64,000 bases of DNA, from assembly GCA_037892935.1 (NCBI GenBank), contig JAYXKI010000010.1, positions 434,001 through 498,000 on the forward strand, given 5' to 3'. The translations under genes were made by a program, and so were the position numbers. Below, piece after piece: positions 50,787 through 62,438 of the stretch. The notes below the pieces were generated by a model. The model searched no databases. It was given only the letters and a program-made list of their open reading frames with translations, and had not been told where the DNA came from. Source of the DNA: Phlebopus portentosus (Eukaryota > Basidiomycota > Agaricomycetes > Boletales > Boletinellaceae). Position 1 is the first letter of the stretch; each line of letters starts with the position of its first letter.

Positions 50787-52385
50787 TGCCCTGGCTGTTG
50801 GGCACTGTCCTCGTCGCTGAGAGAGATGAACGGAGTCGATACCGATTGGAGACGGACAACTTTTTTGGTGCCGTCGGCTCAACCCGGATGACGTTTAAGA
50901 GTAATCGGTTCCGAGTGGTCAGCAAACGTCCAATTGCATTCTTTGCTTTCTTCTCGTCGTTTTTTCTCGTTGCTCGAGTTTTCCTCGCCGCAAAACAATG
51001 CTCAGCTAAGCTATAGCTTCACGGCGGCGGGGAACTGTTTTGGACCTTACCCCGGCTTGCTGGTGCTGCGCGCAGCATAACGCTAGTCCCGTCTGTAAAC
51101 TCCTACCTTGAACCTCTCCGTATGAAAATTATGGACGAGAAGCTTTATGACTACTTTGGAAGACTTGGTGCATCGAGCAGTCCAGGTTCTCCTCTAGAGA
51201 TCAAGGGACGCATTCTGATGAGCAGTTTGAGTGCCTTGAAGCAGAGTGAAAACCACGTATGCCCCATCACCTTAAGTTCAGTTCGCCTCGCCTATCAGGA
51301 GTCTTCGCCTCAATTCTCTGCAAACAAACAGAGTGTTCAAGCAGAAAATGACTATCGAATCATCCCAGGTGAGTATAATCTGCGATGTTCATCAAAAGCG
51401 ATGAAGAACCCTGATCTTTGTCCCGCATCCCAGTTGAATGCTATTTGTCGTGTCGAGTGTCTCATCACGCTCATCTATTCCGGTAGGAACGTGCGGAATG
51501 ACCCATCGGTCTTCCTGGAGCTGTATCGCATCTATGGGCTTGAGAATCGGAGTCTCTTGACGCACTTGAAAGTGGTCCTGGGGGCTCGGTCCAAGCACAG
51601 GCACACTTGGACCAGTCTCTTTCTGCTCGCGACTTGGTCCGAGCCCACAGTGCACCCGCTTAGACCTCCAGACTGCTCCTCTCAAAGTTGCTCAGCGTTT
51701 CTGCCCATTACTGACCAATTTCTTCTCTGAGAAGGAAGTACTGGGACAAATGAGGAATTGGGCAAGAACGCGGTCACGCCCTCTTTCCCAAATATTCGGG
51801 GTCGTTCTGACGGTGCCACGAAGGTCGGAAGCTGTCGTCATGAATCTTTACCGATCTGAGGTATTCCTTTTTGGGCTCAAAGGACATCCTCAATCTTTCC
51901 GCTGGACGAGCTCCGGTACAACCTGGATATTTACTCCCTCCCGTCGACCAGTCCTGAAACTCGATTTTGATCGTCTTGACGAAGGCTTATGTTTTCGAAA
52001 TGCTCAGAACCTCGTAGAAGGCGGCGCTTAATGGAAGAAACCGCAAAATTTGCTGCGGCCAGATGAAAACTAGAGATACTTGTTTATATCTTGCCGATGC
52101 ACTTGATCGATGTAATTGCCTTGTATTCTGACGTTCTTATCTGGAATTCATTGGATTCATCTCGGCTTAGACCGTCCAGCAGCTCGGCCGGACCTGATAC
52201 GCACCCGGCACAGATACAGCCTTGCTCACAATTGACCCTGAACTTGGAGTCCGCTGCCCATTGTGTTCGTCGTCAAAGACAGTGAGGGACCTAATTTTCA
52301 TTGTTCGATGGGCCACAGAGATGTCACGACCCCCGAAATTTTCACCCGGTGCCCACAGGGAAAGAACTGAAACCACGAAGATAGG
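50787..52385. other. intergenic upstream of the plus-strand zinc-finger cluster
   Basis: About 1.6 kb. A plus-strand ATG frame of 202 codons (51122-51730) is present but shows no family motif and does not recur elsewhere; I leave it uncalled. From about 52010 to 52385 the DNA aligns with about 54990-55330 (shared blocks near GCACTTGATCGATGTA-TTGCCTTGTATT and CATTGTTCGATGG), so this is the shared promoter-side part of a duplicated unit. Confidence 0.5.
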
Positions 52386-52390
52386 AACGT

Positions 52391-52397
52391 GTATAAA
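52391..52397 (+). promoter_or_regulatory. TATA-like box upstream of zinc-finger copy C
   Basis: GTATAAAG lies about 110 bases before the ATG at 52502. The aligned site in the degraded copy near 55320 has lost the TATA string. Confidence 0.35.
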
Positions 52398-52501
52398 GTG
52401 GGTGGGTTTTCGCCCACTTGGACCTCATCGAGTTTCCTCAACGCCGTTTTCTATACTCAGCATTTGCTTCCCTTTACACGCTTACTCTTCATCTGCCAGT
52501 C

Positions 52502-53891
52502 ATGTTCTCGGACTGCAACTCCTTGCTCACGACGGCAGCTGGCCTTTCCTTCCCCGTGTCGCGCCTGCCTAACTATAATCACGCGCGAGCGTCTCCTCTT
52601 GTCATGGGCCCGGAGGAGATGAAGGTTAGGCAACGCCTGAGGACCCAATGTCTCCCCACCAGGGCTCCGAGCCCGGTAGGCTTCTCGGAAGATGCGCCGT
52701 CCGATCAGCTGGACGAATCAATATACCCGTTTACGTTCACATACCCTCCTTCTTTGGCTCATGCCATTCTCGCCGGAGAGGATGAACTTAAGTTCGACTA
52801 TGAGGAGGAGTTGCCGTTGCTTGTTGACACCACTCCGAGATTCGTCTCTCCCAGGGATGTTTCTGCCCCCTCGTTCTCTAGTGAGGGCACGGAGCAGAGC
52901 GCATTTTCCTCGCCGCCTACCGAGTCTGCAACAGACACCCCCGACACGGAGGGTGGCGGTGAGAACACTGAGAACGACTGCAGCTACTGGGAGAGCGACG
53001 ACGACGAGAATGAAGGCTTCTGCGAAGAGCAATGGGAACAGGAGGAGACAACTTCCGAAGCCTCGTACAGTGGTCAGAAACGAAGGCGTCCCGCTCAGGA
53101 CGATGAGGACGAGGAGAACGAGGAGTTCCGCGAGTTCGAGGAGAACAGCGACGAGGCCAACGAGGACGAGGACGAGGAGGAAGAGAACCCCGAGGCTGTC
53201 TACGCCTACCAGAAAAGGCGGCGGCCCGTTTGCAAATCCAGAAGGTCCATACAAGCCGAAAGTGACAACGCGATTCAGAATTTAGTTGGCGAAGATACGC
53301 CACTAAAGACTCACAATGGCAGGTACATTTGCCGTTGGGGGATCGTCGTTGGTGGAGGATGTGCAGAAACATTTACTACGGCGCAAAGTCACGACCGCCA
53401 TGTGACATCGCATGTGCCCGATGTTGGAGGAGATGTTTTCAAGACTTTTCTATGCAGATTCTGTCTACGCGATTCGGAATCGAAGCCTGGCTCCGGACGG
53501 TTTAACCGCCAAGATCCGTGTAAAAGGCATATCGTCACGATGCATCTTTCTAAGGGGGGAAACATTCGTGGCGGGGCTACATGCTAGTTCGCAAACGACC
53601 ATGGTGTAAGTAACATTGCCTTCTGCTAACTGCATAATTACTGACTCCATCCTCATAGGGTGGCCTTCCCCGCTTTTTCTTACGGGATCTTTTAATTTAG
53701 GGGAAGAAAAACTTAAGAAGCGCCCTAGTGGCGAGACTCGAAGTTGGGTCGCGTACCTGACCGACGTTGTTCGTCGGACGGGAGACACGCTCGCAGACGA
53801 GCAGAGGGACATCGCTTCAGTCGACGATAATGAGGATGATTCTGAGCCGGGACCTTCGCGGCGTCGGTCCAAACGTGCGAGGCGGTCTTGA
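52502..53891 (+). CDS. two-finger zinc-finger protein with WWWP motif, copy C (frame break)
   Basis: The ATG at 52502 (alternative 52604) opens a long exon with a PPSLAHAILAGEDE segment and a very acidic Glu/Asp linker. Finger 1 (53328-53411) is C-x9-C-x12-H-x3-H (CRW...GGGC...SHDRHVTSH). Finger 2 is C-x2-C followed by a 21-residue loop, then H-x4-H (CRFC...RQDPCKRH...H). The frame then stops at TAG 53585-53587. One base more at the G6 run (53554-53559) would continue into YMLVRKRPWW, across an intron (53606-53658), to WPSPLFL, a SWVAYLTDVV helix and a basic SRRRSKRARRS tail ending at 53891. The same splice position in copies A and B supports the second part as coding. So it is either a one-base lesion, an assembly error or a -1 frameshift site. 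Confidence 0.72.
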
Positions 53892-54980
53892 GGCACGATC
53901 AGCTACGCCCTCGCTGCTCCGATTCACCTTATCTGCGGCCTACTTGATATTTACATGATTCCTCTTGCAGTTGCTTTAAGTTTCCTCCTCTACAAATCGT
54001 CATCTTCCTTTACAACCTTGATTGTGTGCTGCTTCATCGACTTTTTCCCCCCTGTCACATCGATGTTTCTCTTGTATTGCACCGTCCTATATTGTATCGA
54101 TAGTACACTTCACTCTGTATTTTCGCGAATCATCACATCTTCTCTCATAACTGCTTTGTCTTAGGGCCGTATCACGGTTATTGTTTGGGCCAACAACGCG
54201 TTCTGACGCGTTTTGTCACAGATTTTTAGATCTCGTGATCGCGTTGTCACGCTAATGACTGGACTTTTCTTTTTTCCACAAACACAAGCGTTACACACAA
54301 ACCCACTCGCTAGGTGATTCGATTTATACGGCAAACAACAAAGCTTTCAAGAACTTGATACGTGCTCAATAGAAAATGCAGCCCAAAGCACTAATCTAGG
54401 TTCAAAATGGTCGCCGCGTGACCCGCGGAGAACTGAACGATCAAGGGCGACACTCGTGGCTCGAGTCAGGAAGAGCCTACGACATTCAGCAAGTAAGATG
54501 TAAAACTTGAAATTGTTTCGCTAGGCACTTCTTCCTTTTGGTGTAGACGTTCGGCGCCATTCCCATGTTGGCCAGCGACTCGAGCACGCGAAAGATCATT
54601 TCAACCCGTTCTGTTAGGGCTACGTGAGCAGTTACGAGTTTGATAGCTTGTGAACGGCCTTAGAATGGGGAACACCCAAGTACACGAAAGCACTTGAAAT
54701 CAAAGAAGCAATTGTCAACGCGCTTAGATCAGCGCACTCTGGACGCTCCGCCCGTCCTCTTCGCTCCTTCCCGTGACTCAATCAATGAGATACGCCTCTA
54801 TCTTTCTCTAACCCCACGTTGGAGTCGAAGGCTTTAACGCGGTCACGTTGCACGTTCAGATTTTCGTTGTGAACATCGCAATAAATCTGCAGATCTGAAA
54901 CATTCCTTTGTTGGTTAGCTGTAATCATCTGTAGGTCCAACTTGGATGATTCGTTTTCATTCAACACTTATTCCACCAGA
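53892..54980. other. intergenic
   Basis: About 1.1 kb between copy C and the first degraded copy. No gene or repeat recognised. Confidence 0.5.
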
Positions 54981-54984
54981 AGGT

Positions 54985-56170
54985 TCAGAACCTCGTGGAA
55001 TGCGGTGTTGGATGAAACACGAAAGTACTTGATCTCCTGCGGCCAGTTAGACCCCTAGGCACCATTGCACTTGATCGATGTACTTGCCTTGTATTGACCT
55101 GCCTATCTGTGGAACTCGTTGGATCATCTCGGTTTTCACCGGTCAACAGTCCGGCCGGACCTGGTGAGCATCTTATGCATGTGATCGCGAGCTTTGAGCA
55201 CGACAGACCTTGGACTTGGAGTACAGTGTCCATTGTACTTGATATCAAAGACGGGAGATCTAGTCCTCATTGTTCGATGGTCCGCAGGACCAGCCCCGAA
55301 CATCTTCAATCTCATAAGGAGCGGAGATCCGACCGCTATTGTTTTCATCCGCTTCATCTACTTCGACCTCATCGTTCAGTCTGCTCCCGGCTCTTCATCC
55401 CTTGCTTTTGCTGCTACCTGGCTCCTCCCGTTCTCTTACCAAAATGTTTTCCGCCCCCCCCCCCCCTCCCCCCAAATCGCCGGTGGGTACGGTCATCCCC
55501 ATTGCTTTACCGCTCATATCTAATAAGAACTGTATACAGCATTGCTACGCCCCGAATATGTACTATTCCGTCATCATGTGAGGATGCCGTGCCTGCGCTC
55601 GAGGGCATCAAGTCCTCCAACGGCTCCGGGTGAATCTCTTTCCTCATTCAGATATTTAGATGATGGGTTCGTAATTGACTTTCGCTCGCCATCGACAACA
55701 TACCCGCCGTCTCTGGTCTACGCTGCTCTTACTCAAGATAGCTTAATCAGAGGACGGGTCGACGAGAGGGCCGCATAGCGCGCATCACGCCAACCTACTA
55801 GGGGTGTCTGCCCTTGAGATATCTCTCCACCGACTGCCCACGAGGAGGGCCCTGCACCCGAGAACATTCCAGACGCTAACTCAATACCCAGTCCTGATAA
55901 TCAAGATTCCCTGTCGTCACAAAAGGAGACGGATGTGACTTCCGAACAAACTGGCGAAGCGTCGGTGACTGCGTACTCTCCCCTGACGGGTGGATCTCAG
56001 AGCGATTTTTCTGTTGGACAACTGTATTGGAAGCCTGTGCGTCACGCCGGCGCCGATTACCTTACAGTAAACGGACAAAGCAAACGTCCTCAAATTATAG
56101 AGGTATTGCTAGAAGGTCATCCATCGAAGACAAGGAATTTTGAATGGAGGTCACGATCGCTTTGAATGCA
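54985..56170 (+). pseudogene. degraded zinc-finger copy D1
   Basis: The upstream half (54990-55440) aligns with 52010-52510 of copy C. The coding part retains a recognisable TTYPPSLVYAALTQD segment (about 55690-55740; PPSLAHAILAGED in C) but has stops and frame changes. No finger or WWWP part is seen before 56170. Confidence 0.6.
55454..55473 (+). repeat. C-tract (C13-T-C6)
   Basis: Near-pure C tract replacing the position just after the ATG-equivalent of copy D1. Prone to slippage and to sequencing error. Confidence 0.85.
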
Positions 56171-56479
56171 TCAAGAGTTCATGGTACGCTCTAGCTTTTT
56201 GCAGCTGGTATTTTCCACCAGCGATGAGGATTAGAAGTATAATCTCAGTATAGGCTCCACTGTGAGTGACATTCAGCAAGTCGCTCCGTGCTTTACGCTT
56301 AGGCAGGTTACCTCACCTTCAACATACCGCGATTCCCGGTTGAGTACAGAGCGAAAAACATTCAGGAAGTATCTCAGTATTCACATTTTGCTACACCTAT
56401 TGTCTTTCCTTTCGCCTCTGAGTGACTGTCAACGATGCTTCACCATGGACATGCTCGACAGTGAACAGTTCTAAAGAGG

Positions 56480-56700
56480 TGGACCATCTGCGTTTGTTCA
56501 CTAGACCTCGGAGCGAAGAAACACGTACGATGCTCCTGAAGAGCAGATGCGCAGCCTCCACCGATAAATTGGAGGAACCTATATAACCGTCCACCTCTAC
56601 ATATCCTCCCTTCCTGATCTATTCTATCCCCTCCAAAGAGGATGATTCTGGATTCGACTTCGCCAAGGAGTAGCTATCCTCCATTCTCAACGGCCCGAAA
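56480..56700 (+). pseudogene. degraded zinc-finger copy D2 (fragment)
   Basis: Short fragment with the STYPPFLIYSIPSKEDD segment (about 56597-56645) related to the N-terminal linker of copy C, followed by a stop. Only about 200 bp are alignable. Confidence 0.45.
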
Positions 56701-56865
56701 CACATCTCATACCGGCTGGGAACGCAGGCCCACTCGAACATCCTGCCGGAAGACTTTACGCGCTTGCTCTTCATCTGCTAGCCGCGTTTTGGGGCAATAG
56801 CTCCCTATTCACAACGACAGGTAACCTTACCGTCCGCTTGTCGCGTTAACTAGCTACTATCAGAC

Positions 56866-57997
56866 ATGGGCCCCTCTTGTTCCAATTGGGTCCAAGGGAG
56901 ACGAAAGTTAAGCGACACCTCAAGACGCTATGTCTTCCTGTAAGGCCTCCGAGCCCAATCGGCTTCCTAACAGATGAGGTGCCCTCCACAGATAAACCAG
57001 GTGAAACCGTATACCCTGTCACCTTTACACTCCCTCCCTGGCTCATGCCATCCTCAGTGAAGAGAACGACTTTGTGTTTGACTTTAACGAGGAACCCATT
57101 GTTCCGGTTCATCCAAGCCAAAATACGTCTCTCCAAAGCATGTTTCTCCGCCCACGTCCTCCAGTGAGAGCGTGAATAACGTCCCATCATTGTCGTATAC
57201 CGAGCCTGCGTCAAACAATCAAAGCATTAATTGATGAATACGAGAGCAATGATGAGGTGGACAAAGAGCCTGACGGCGAGGATGACAATGAGGACGATGA
57301 AGAGATTGACAACGAAGACTATAGCAAGGACGAGGAGGACCAGGGGAACGAGGAATTCAGGAGTTCCAGGAGAATGGAGACGAGGTCAACGAGGAGGAGG
57401 AGGACTCTCCCGAAGCTATCCTCGCCGGACAGAACAGGAGGGGGCCCACTCGCAAACCCAGAAGGTCTGTTCAGACGGAAAGAAAAACAACATGCTTGAG
57501 AGTCTAGTCGGCGAAGGCACGCCACTAATGACACCCAATGATAGTTACATTTGCCATCGGTGGAGGATCCACAGATACATTTATAACTGTGCAAAGCCAC
57601 GACCGCCATGTAACATCACATATGCCCGATGCTGGAGATGTCTCTTCAAGTGGCTCTGGACGGTTTAACCGCCAAGATCCGTGCAAGAGACATATCGTCA
57701 CGATGCATCTTGCATAAGGGCAGAAGCATTCGTGGCGGAGGTACATGCTAGTTCGCAAACGACCATGGTGTAAGTAATGTCGTCCTCTGCTAACTGCATG
57801 TTTACTGACACCATCCTCATAAGTCTTTTAATTTAGGGAAAGAGAAACTTAGGAAGCGCCCTAATGACGAGACTCGAAGTTGGGTCGAGTACCTGACCGA
57901 CGTTGTTCGTCGGACGGGAGACACACTCGCAGACGGGCGGAGGGACGTTGCTCCGGCCGACGATCATGACGATGACTCTGATGTACGACGTTGTTAG
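56866..57997 (+). pseudogene. degraded zinc-finger copy D3
   Basis: Covers the whole gene plan. The N-terminal linker (CLPVRPPSPIGF, then VYPVTFTLPPWL; copy C has CLPTRAPSPVGF) is followed by a frameshift. An acidic linker appears in another frame (57257-57400). The finger region (about 57545-57700) has lost the second finger's CxxC loop. The MLVRKRPW end is kept in frame but behind an in-frame TAA (about 57715), and a good copy of the last exon (SWVEYLTDVVRRTGDTLAD, about 57828-57997) lacks the GGTGGCC start seen in C. Several independent lesions make this a pseudogene. Confidence 0.7.
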
Positions 57998-58029
57998 GGT
58001 AATCTATCCAGCTTCGAGGCTTGTTGTTA

Positions 58030-58608
58030 CGGGATCTTTTCGTTTAGGGGAAGAGAAACTTGGGAAGCGCCCTAATGCCCTAATGGCGAAACTCGAAATC
58101 GACTGCCAGTGGCAAATACATATGCCGCTGGAGCATCGTCTTCGGCGGCGTGTGCACTGCCCCGTTCATTAACCGTCAAACGCATGACCGCCATGTCGCG
58201 ATTCATGTGCCCGACGTTGATGGGGCTGTCTTCAAACCATACAAATGTCGCATTTGTATGAAGGCCAAACAGGAACCATGGAAAGGCAAGAACTTCTCCG
58301 GCCGTTTCATTCGTCAAGATCCCTTGAAACGCCACATCGAAAAAATACATCAAAAGAAGTAGAGGACCAGCCATGGTGGAGGCAAATGCTTGTGAGCAGA
58401 CGTCCGTGGTGTGAGTAACGTCGTCCTTTCCTATTGAATGTTTACTGACGCAATATTCATAGGGTGGCCCTCACCGCTCTTTGTAACGATTCCCTTCAAA
58501 GGTCTCGTCAAGCACCCTGATGGCAACCATAGTGCATGGCTCAAATTCATAAGCGACGTGCTACGGTGTGCAAAAGTGCCAGGAACTTGCTCGCAAACGA
58601 GCGGATAG
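58030..58608 (+). pseudogene. partial zinc-finger copy E with intact finger 1
   Basis: Begins with a fragment of a last exon (GSFRLGEEKLGKRP) fused to the finger region of another unit, suggesting unequal recombination. Finger 1 is complete: C-x9-C-x12-H-x3-H (CRW...GGVC...THDRHVAIH, about 58111-58206). Finger 2 has CxxC and both His with a 25-residue loop, but the Cys of the RQDPCKRH motif is Leu here (RQDPLKRH). A TAG follows QKK at about 58360. In the -1 frame the sequence continues to MLVSRRPWW, intron (about 58412-58461), WPSPLFV and an AWLKFISDVL helix, ending at TAG 58606-58608. No start codon could be assigned. Confidence 0.6.
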
Positions 58609-59074
58609 AAGTGGAACACGACGACGATGCTGAGCCTGCGCCTTCGCGACATCCAAATACGAGAAACCTGCCTACAGACAGGTCGAGGTACGTAGAAGCC
58701 GATAAGGTTGATTCCGAACCTCCACGATCCCGATCTAAGTGAGCTAACGACACCAAGTGCAGGATATATATGACTTTGCGAGTCATTTTCGGCCATTCGC
58801 TATACACATGTCGTGTCTTCAAGACAACCAAGACCGCATATACGAAAAGAAGATAAAGGGGGGGAAATATGAAAAGTCTGGACCTGGGTGCCTTTTCATC
58901 TGCGCAATAAGCACGTCGCAAGTCATCATTGCATAGACGCATTACGGTGGAGGAAGCATCTTCGGCACGGTCAGGGAATAATGAGATTGTACCGCGTACA
59001 ACGAAGCATATGGCACAGATGACAACGGAGACGACGAGGCACATGAAGCATAGATCTGCACGGTGGTGAGACAT
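58547..59074 (-). CDS. possible small membrane protein
   Basis: The ATG at 59072-59074 reads MSHHRADLCFMCLVVSVVIC, with two hydrophobic segments (about 58985-59050 and 58810-58870). The 3' half overlaps copy E on the other strand and is probably not coding, so the true end may be earlier (an intron near 58745-58760 is possible). No family recognised. Confidence 0.28.
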   Translation of the reverse strand: MSHHRADLCFMCLVVSVVICAICFVVRGTISLFPDRAEDASSTVMRLCNDDLRRAYCADEKAPRSRLFIFPPLYLLFVYAVLVVLKTRHVYSEWPKMTRKVIYILHLVSLAHLDRDRGGSESTLSASTYLDLSVGRFLVFGCREGAGSASSSCSTSIRSFASKFLALLHTVARRL

Positions 59075-59875
59075 GGTTTGCGGAGTTAAGCGTGTCGGAC
59101 AGGCTAGAAAACAGTTTGCTTATGATCAGCTTAACTCTCCGCCAAGGATGCGGATCTTCTTATAAGCTCACCCGCACATTAGACTATAAGCGCCTCGCTA
59201 CCCATATCTCTAATGAAATAGGAGCCACTCAACTAGATGGTCATCGAACCATCCCCTTTGCGGACCTTGCTGGAAAGGACATAAGAGAAACTTCTTCCCT
59301 TGACCACACCGATTCGAATAGAGCTGACAACCGCGGACCCTCTGCGTTTGGAAAGCAACAATGATTTGTATGGAGTATTGAAAGCAGATTCATTCCGCCG
59401 TCGTATCGTCCGCGGCAAATCAGCATCTCAGTATTCTAGAAGGATTGAACGAATGAGTAAAGAACTATGTCCGAAGAGGCCCCTACCATTTGTGCATTAT
59501 GCCGACCGGCCTCAGGTCATGATGGCTCATATGATCAGCGCCAGAGAGTAAAATCCAGTAAACCTCTGGAAAGTACGACTTGCCCTATCCTACGGGTGGA
59601 GGAGGAAAGGAGGTCGTAGCGAGAGAGGGACAAATTGGATGGTGCTCCGAGTGAAACGTCATCCCTTTAAATAACGTTACGAAAGGAGGCTCAGGATGGA
59701 TTTGAGGCTCAAAATCCCTTCCCAAAATAGCGACCCAGGCCATTGTGTTGCTCACGTGCCATCGAGGCCTGAGAGATTCTTTTGTAGGTAGGGTGAGGGG
59801 AAAAGTGTCGAGATATGACATAAAACTTGCTCGTTTTGGCCAGGCAGTTCGGATGTCCGGATGTCCGACCTCTTT

Positions 59876-60450
59876 TCAAGCACAAATCCATCGTCTTTGC
59901 AGTTCACGCAGGCCATTTGATAAGAAATGGGGAAAACCGTATACGATCATGAGCGAGCCTGACACTCGACGCGAAATTGAAACCCGAGGCGTCCCGAAAT
60001 ATTTTGCGAGGCGTCTATGACAACAGGCATCTGCGTCCAACTGCGCCGAACCGCTGGATTTCCGGTCCAGGAGAATGGCTAGATGGAGTACATAGCACTG
60101 AATGAAGCCTTTGTGTAAATGAGGCAGACGCAAGCCTGGCCAGACTGACAATCTGCTGTGCAGCCCGGTCGCACATGCCTTGTCAGTTGAGACTACGACC
60201 TGTGCTCCGTATAGGCCGCTATAGGCATGATTCTCCAAATGAAGGCGTTGCGTATCCGGCGACTTGGGCACTTCTGGACGCCGTCCTCTGAAGAACAAAG
60301 ATAAATCTGGCTGAGTTGTATGTGTGAGAGATAGGGAGGGGAAATCCAAACCTCAAAGGTCATCGCTGGGATGTCCTTGGCGGACTCCCGCGCGGACCGC
60401 CTCTTCCGCCATTTGCATCTGAAGTTTTCAACGATCGATCGCCCAGCCAT
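59876..60450 (-). CDS. uncertain two-exon hypothetical gene
   Basis: The ATG at 60448-60450 reads MAGRSIVENFRCKWRKRRS. A 41-nt intron with GT...CAACTCAG (about 60311-60351) joins in phase 0 to a long exon with RRPEVPKSPDTQRLHLENHA, ending RRWICA at 59876. The frame stays open for about 178 codons. No family recognised and no conserved motif, so this is a candidate only. Confidence 0.33.
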
Positions 60451-62438
60451 TCGCTTCACTCAATCTCGAGGCAATCTAAAGCTGTGAAGACGGAGAATTG
60501 TAGAATTGTCCGTGTTGAGAAGGGAAAGGTTAATCAAACGTTAATCGCCAAGTACGGAACTATATCGTGCGTACATTGTGACGCCAGAATGCCAGTGTCT
60601 AACTTACTCTAACTTATACGACAAATGAATTGCTTACTTCGGGTCACTGACATAAGGTAGATCGGTGGTCCGTGGTGACGACGATAGAGTGACCAGCTTG
60701 GATCGTTTGAATCGAAAGATTGCCTTGTAATGCCTTCACGGAATGCGATAGGTTCCAACGACCTAGAAACGGACTGCATCAGTCATGGTGAGTATCAAAC
60801 CAAAATTTGTCACACTCACGCCTTTATTGACGAAACGATATTCTCCAGAAAAAAAACCTCTTTGTTTCCATCGTCCGCATTCCATGGGAGTTTTCTCCCG
60901 AACTAAATTCATGGTCGGGGCGGTCTTGCCAGAGTAATGAGGAAAATTGATGCATCTGAGAATATCGAAGAAGTACTGACAAAACCGGTACATCCATCCA
61001 CATGATGCAATACCCGGTTACAGTCAGAACCCAGAAGCCAACAGAAGTTCCGCTATACGAAGTTTGCAGAAATAGCAGAGTATGTTTTGGCGTTTTGAGT
61101 TTGTTCCGCTGAACCAAGTATGTATATTGAAGTTTGCCGAACTGAAGAAACGTGGCAGTGCCTTTTCTATGCGCCTCTTCCGAGACCACACAGACATAGT
61201 TATCGGCGAGCGGCCAAGGAAGGCACAAAATCGCTCACCGCACCGTGAGCCTTTCAGGTCACCTAGAGTAGAGTTCGCCTGAGAGAAAAAGTCCCCGACG
61301 TGGTTTGCATTTCTGGTCATACGTAGGCACAGCTAAGAGCTGGATAACCGGACCGCGTGGGTAGAAAGAGTGCAGACTGCAAACTCCTACAAGCTTGTCT
61401 AACGACCGATGCTCTCGCATAACTCACGTCCTGATTTCGTTTCCTTCAGCCACCTGCCCTGGCTCGTTCCTGAGCACGCTGTCCTCTCTCAAGGTAAATA
61501 TTCCCACCCCGAGTCGGGTCGGGTGTTTCAGCAAATTCCACATGACCCATAACTTGATCATACGGCACACCCACACAAAGACCGCATCTTTTTCACCTGA
61601 GAACTCCGAGTATTTAACGAAATTGAAGACGGGAGATCGGAACCGTACGTGGAAGAATCTTTTCATTTTTCGTCGAGTGTGCTCGCCAATGCATCATAGA
61701 TTCATACGTTCGTAGAACTTCCTGGTCCTGGTCCTGGGGTCCCTATCCTTCACGGTTATCTCGGCGATGGGAAAATAAGAAATAGTCGTGGAATATCACA
61801 AGAAAACGATACGGTGACGCAGACGCATATAGTATGTGCAAATACGACGAGAAACAAGAACGTCACAGCGACTAACGGTCAGGACTCGAATGTACCCCTC
61901 CCCATCGATCGGGTTTTAGCTTTTCAGAGGCATTTCCTTCTCTTGGAAATAAGCATTGATATCCCTCGGCGTTCTATGTAGTCGGTCGGTCAAATCCGTG
62001 TCAGGCAATCAAGAACCATGCAGCAGTAGGTAGGAATACTCGTGTTGCGCATCCCAGGGTGAGTAGCAACGAAATTGAAATAAAAAATAAAGAATATAGA
62101 GATCTTTGGCAGCTGTACGGTCCTCGACTGGTAACTACGGATGCACATGGCCACATGCAATTTGAAGGTGTCAGATGTTCAAATGCAATTGAATGAAAAT
62201 CTCGTAGTATTCGCGTTCACGACGAGTATAATAAAAACCAAGTAGTACACGATAGAGGAATTTTATCTACAGAGGGAATAAATCATGAACGCAGAGTCAT
62301 GCATGAGATTGCATCCAAACCATTAATATCATGAAAGAATATATCCAGCTTCATCGAAGCGTTAAACAATGAGGGGTGATAAGCAAGAAACGTGTCGAAT
62401 AATGTATATCGTGATCGCGACAAGAGAGAAAAAGCCGT
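60451..62438. other. unassigned region
   Basis: About 2 kb with only short frames on both strands (for example 60824-61228 minus and 61395-61715 plus), none with recognisable motifs. The right end should be the 3' UTR of the transporter. Confidence 0.5.

Noticed and set aside
51122..51730. 202-codon plus-strand frame upstream of zinc-finger copy C
   Set aside because: Starts with ATG but shows no conserved motif, no clear splice context and no counterpart in the duplicated unit at 55 kb.
32227..58608. Zinc-finger clusters as transposon-encoded genes
   Set aside because: No transposase, integrase or terminal repeats flank the units; segmental duplication explains the layout.
60824..61228. 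134-codon minus-strand frame
   Set aside because: No family motif, no splice partners, and composition typical of non-coding DNA.
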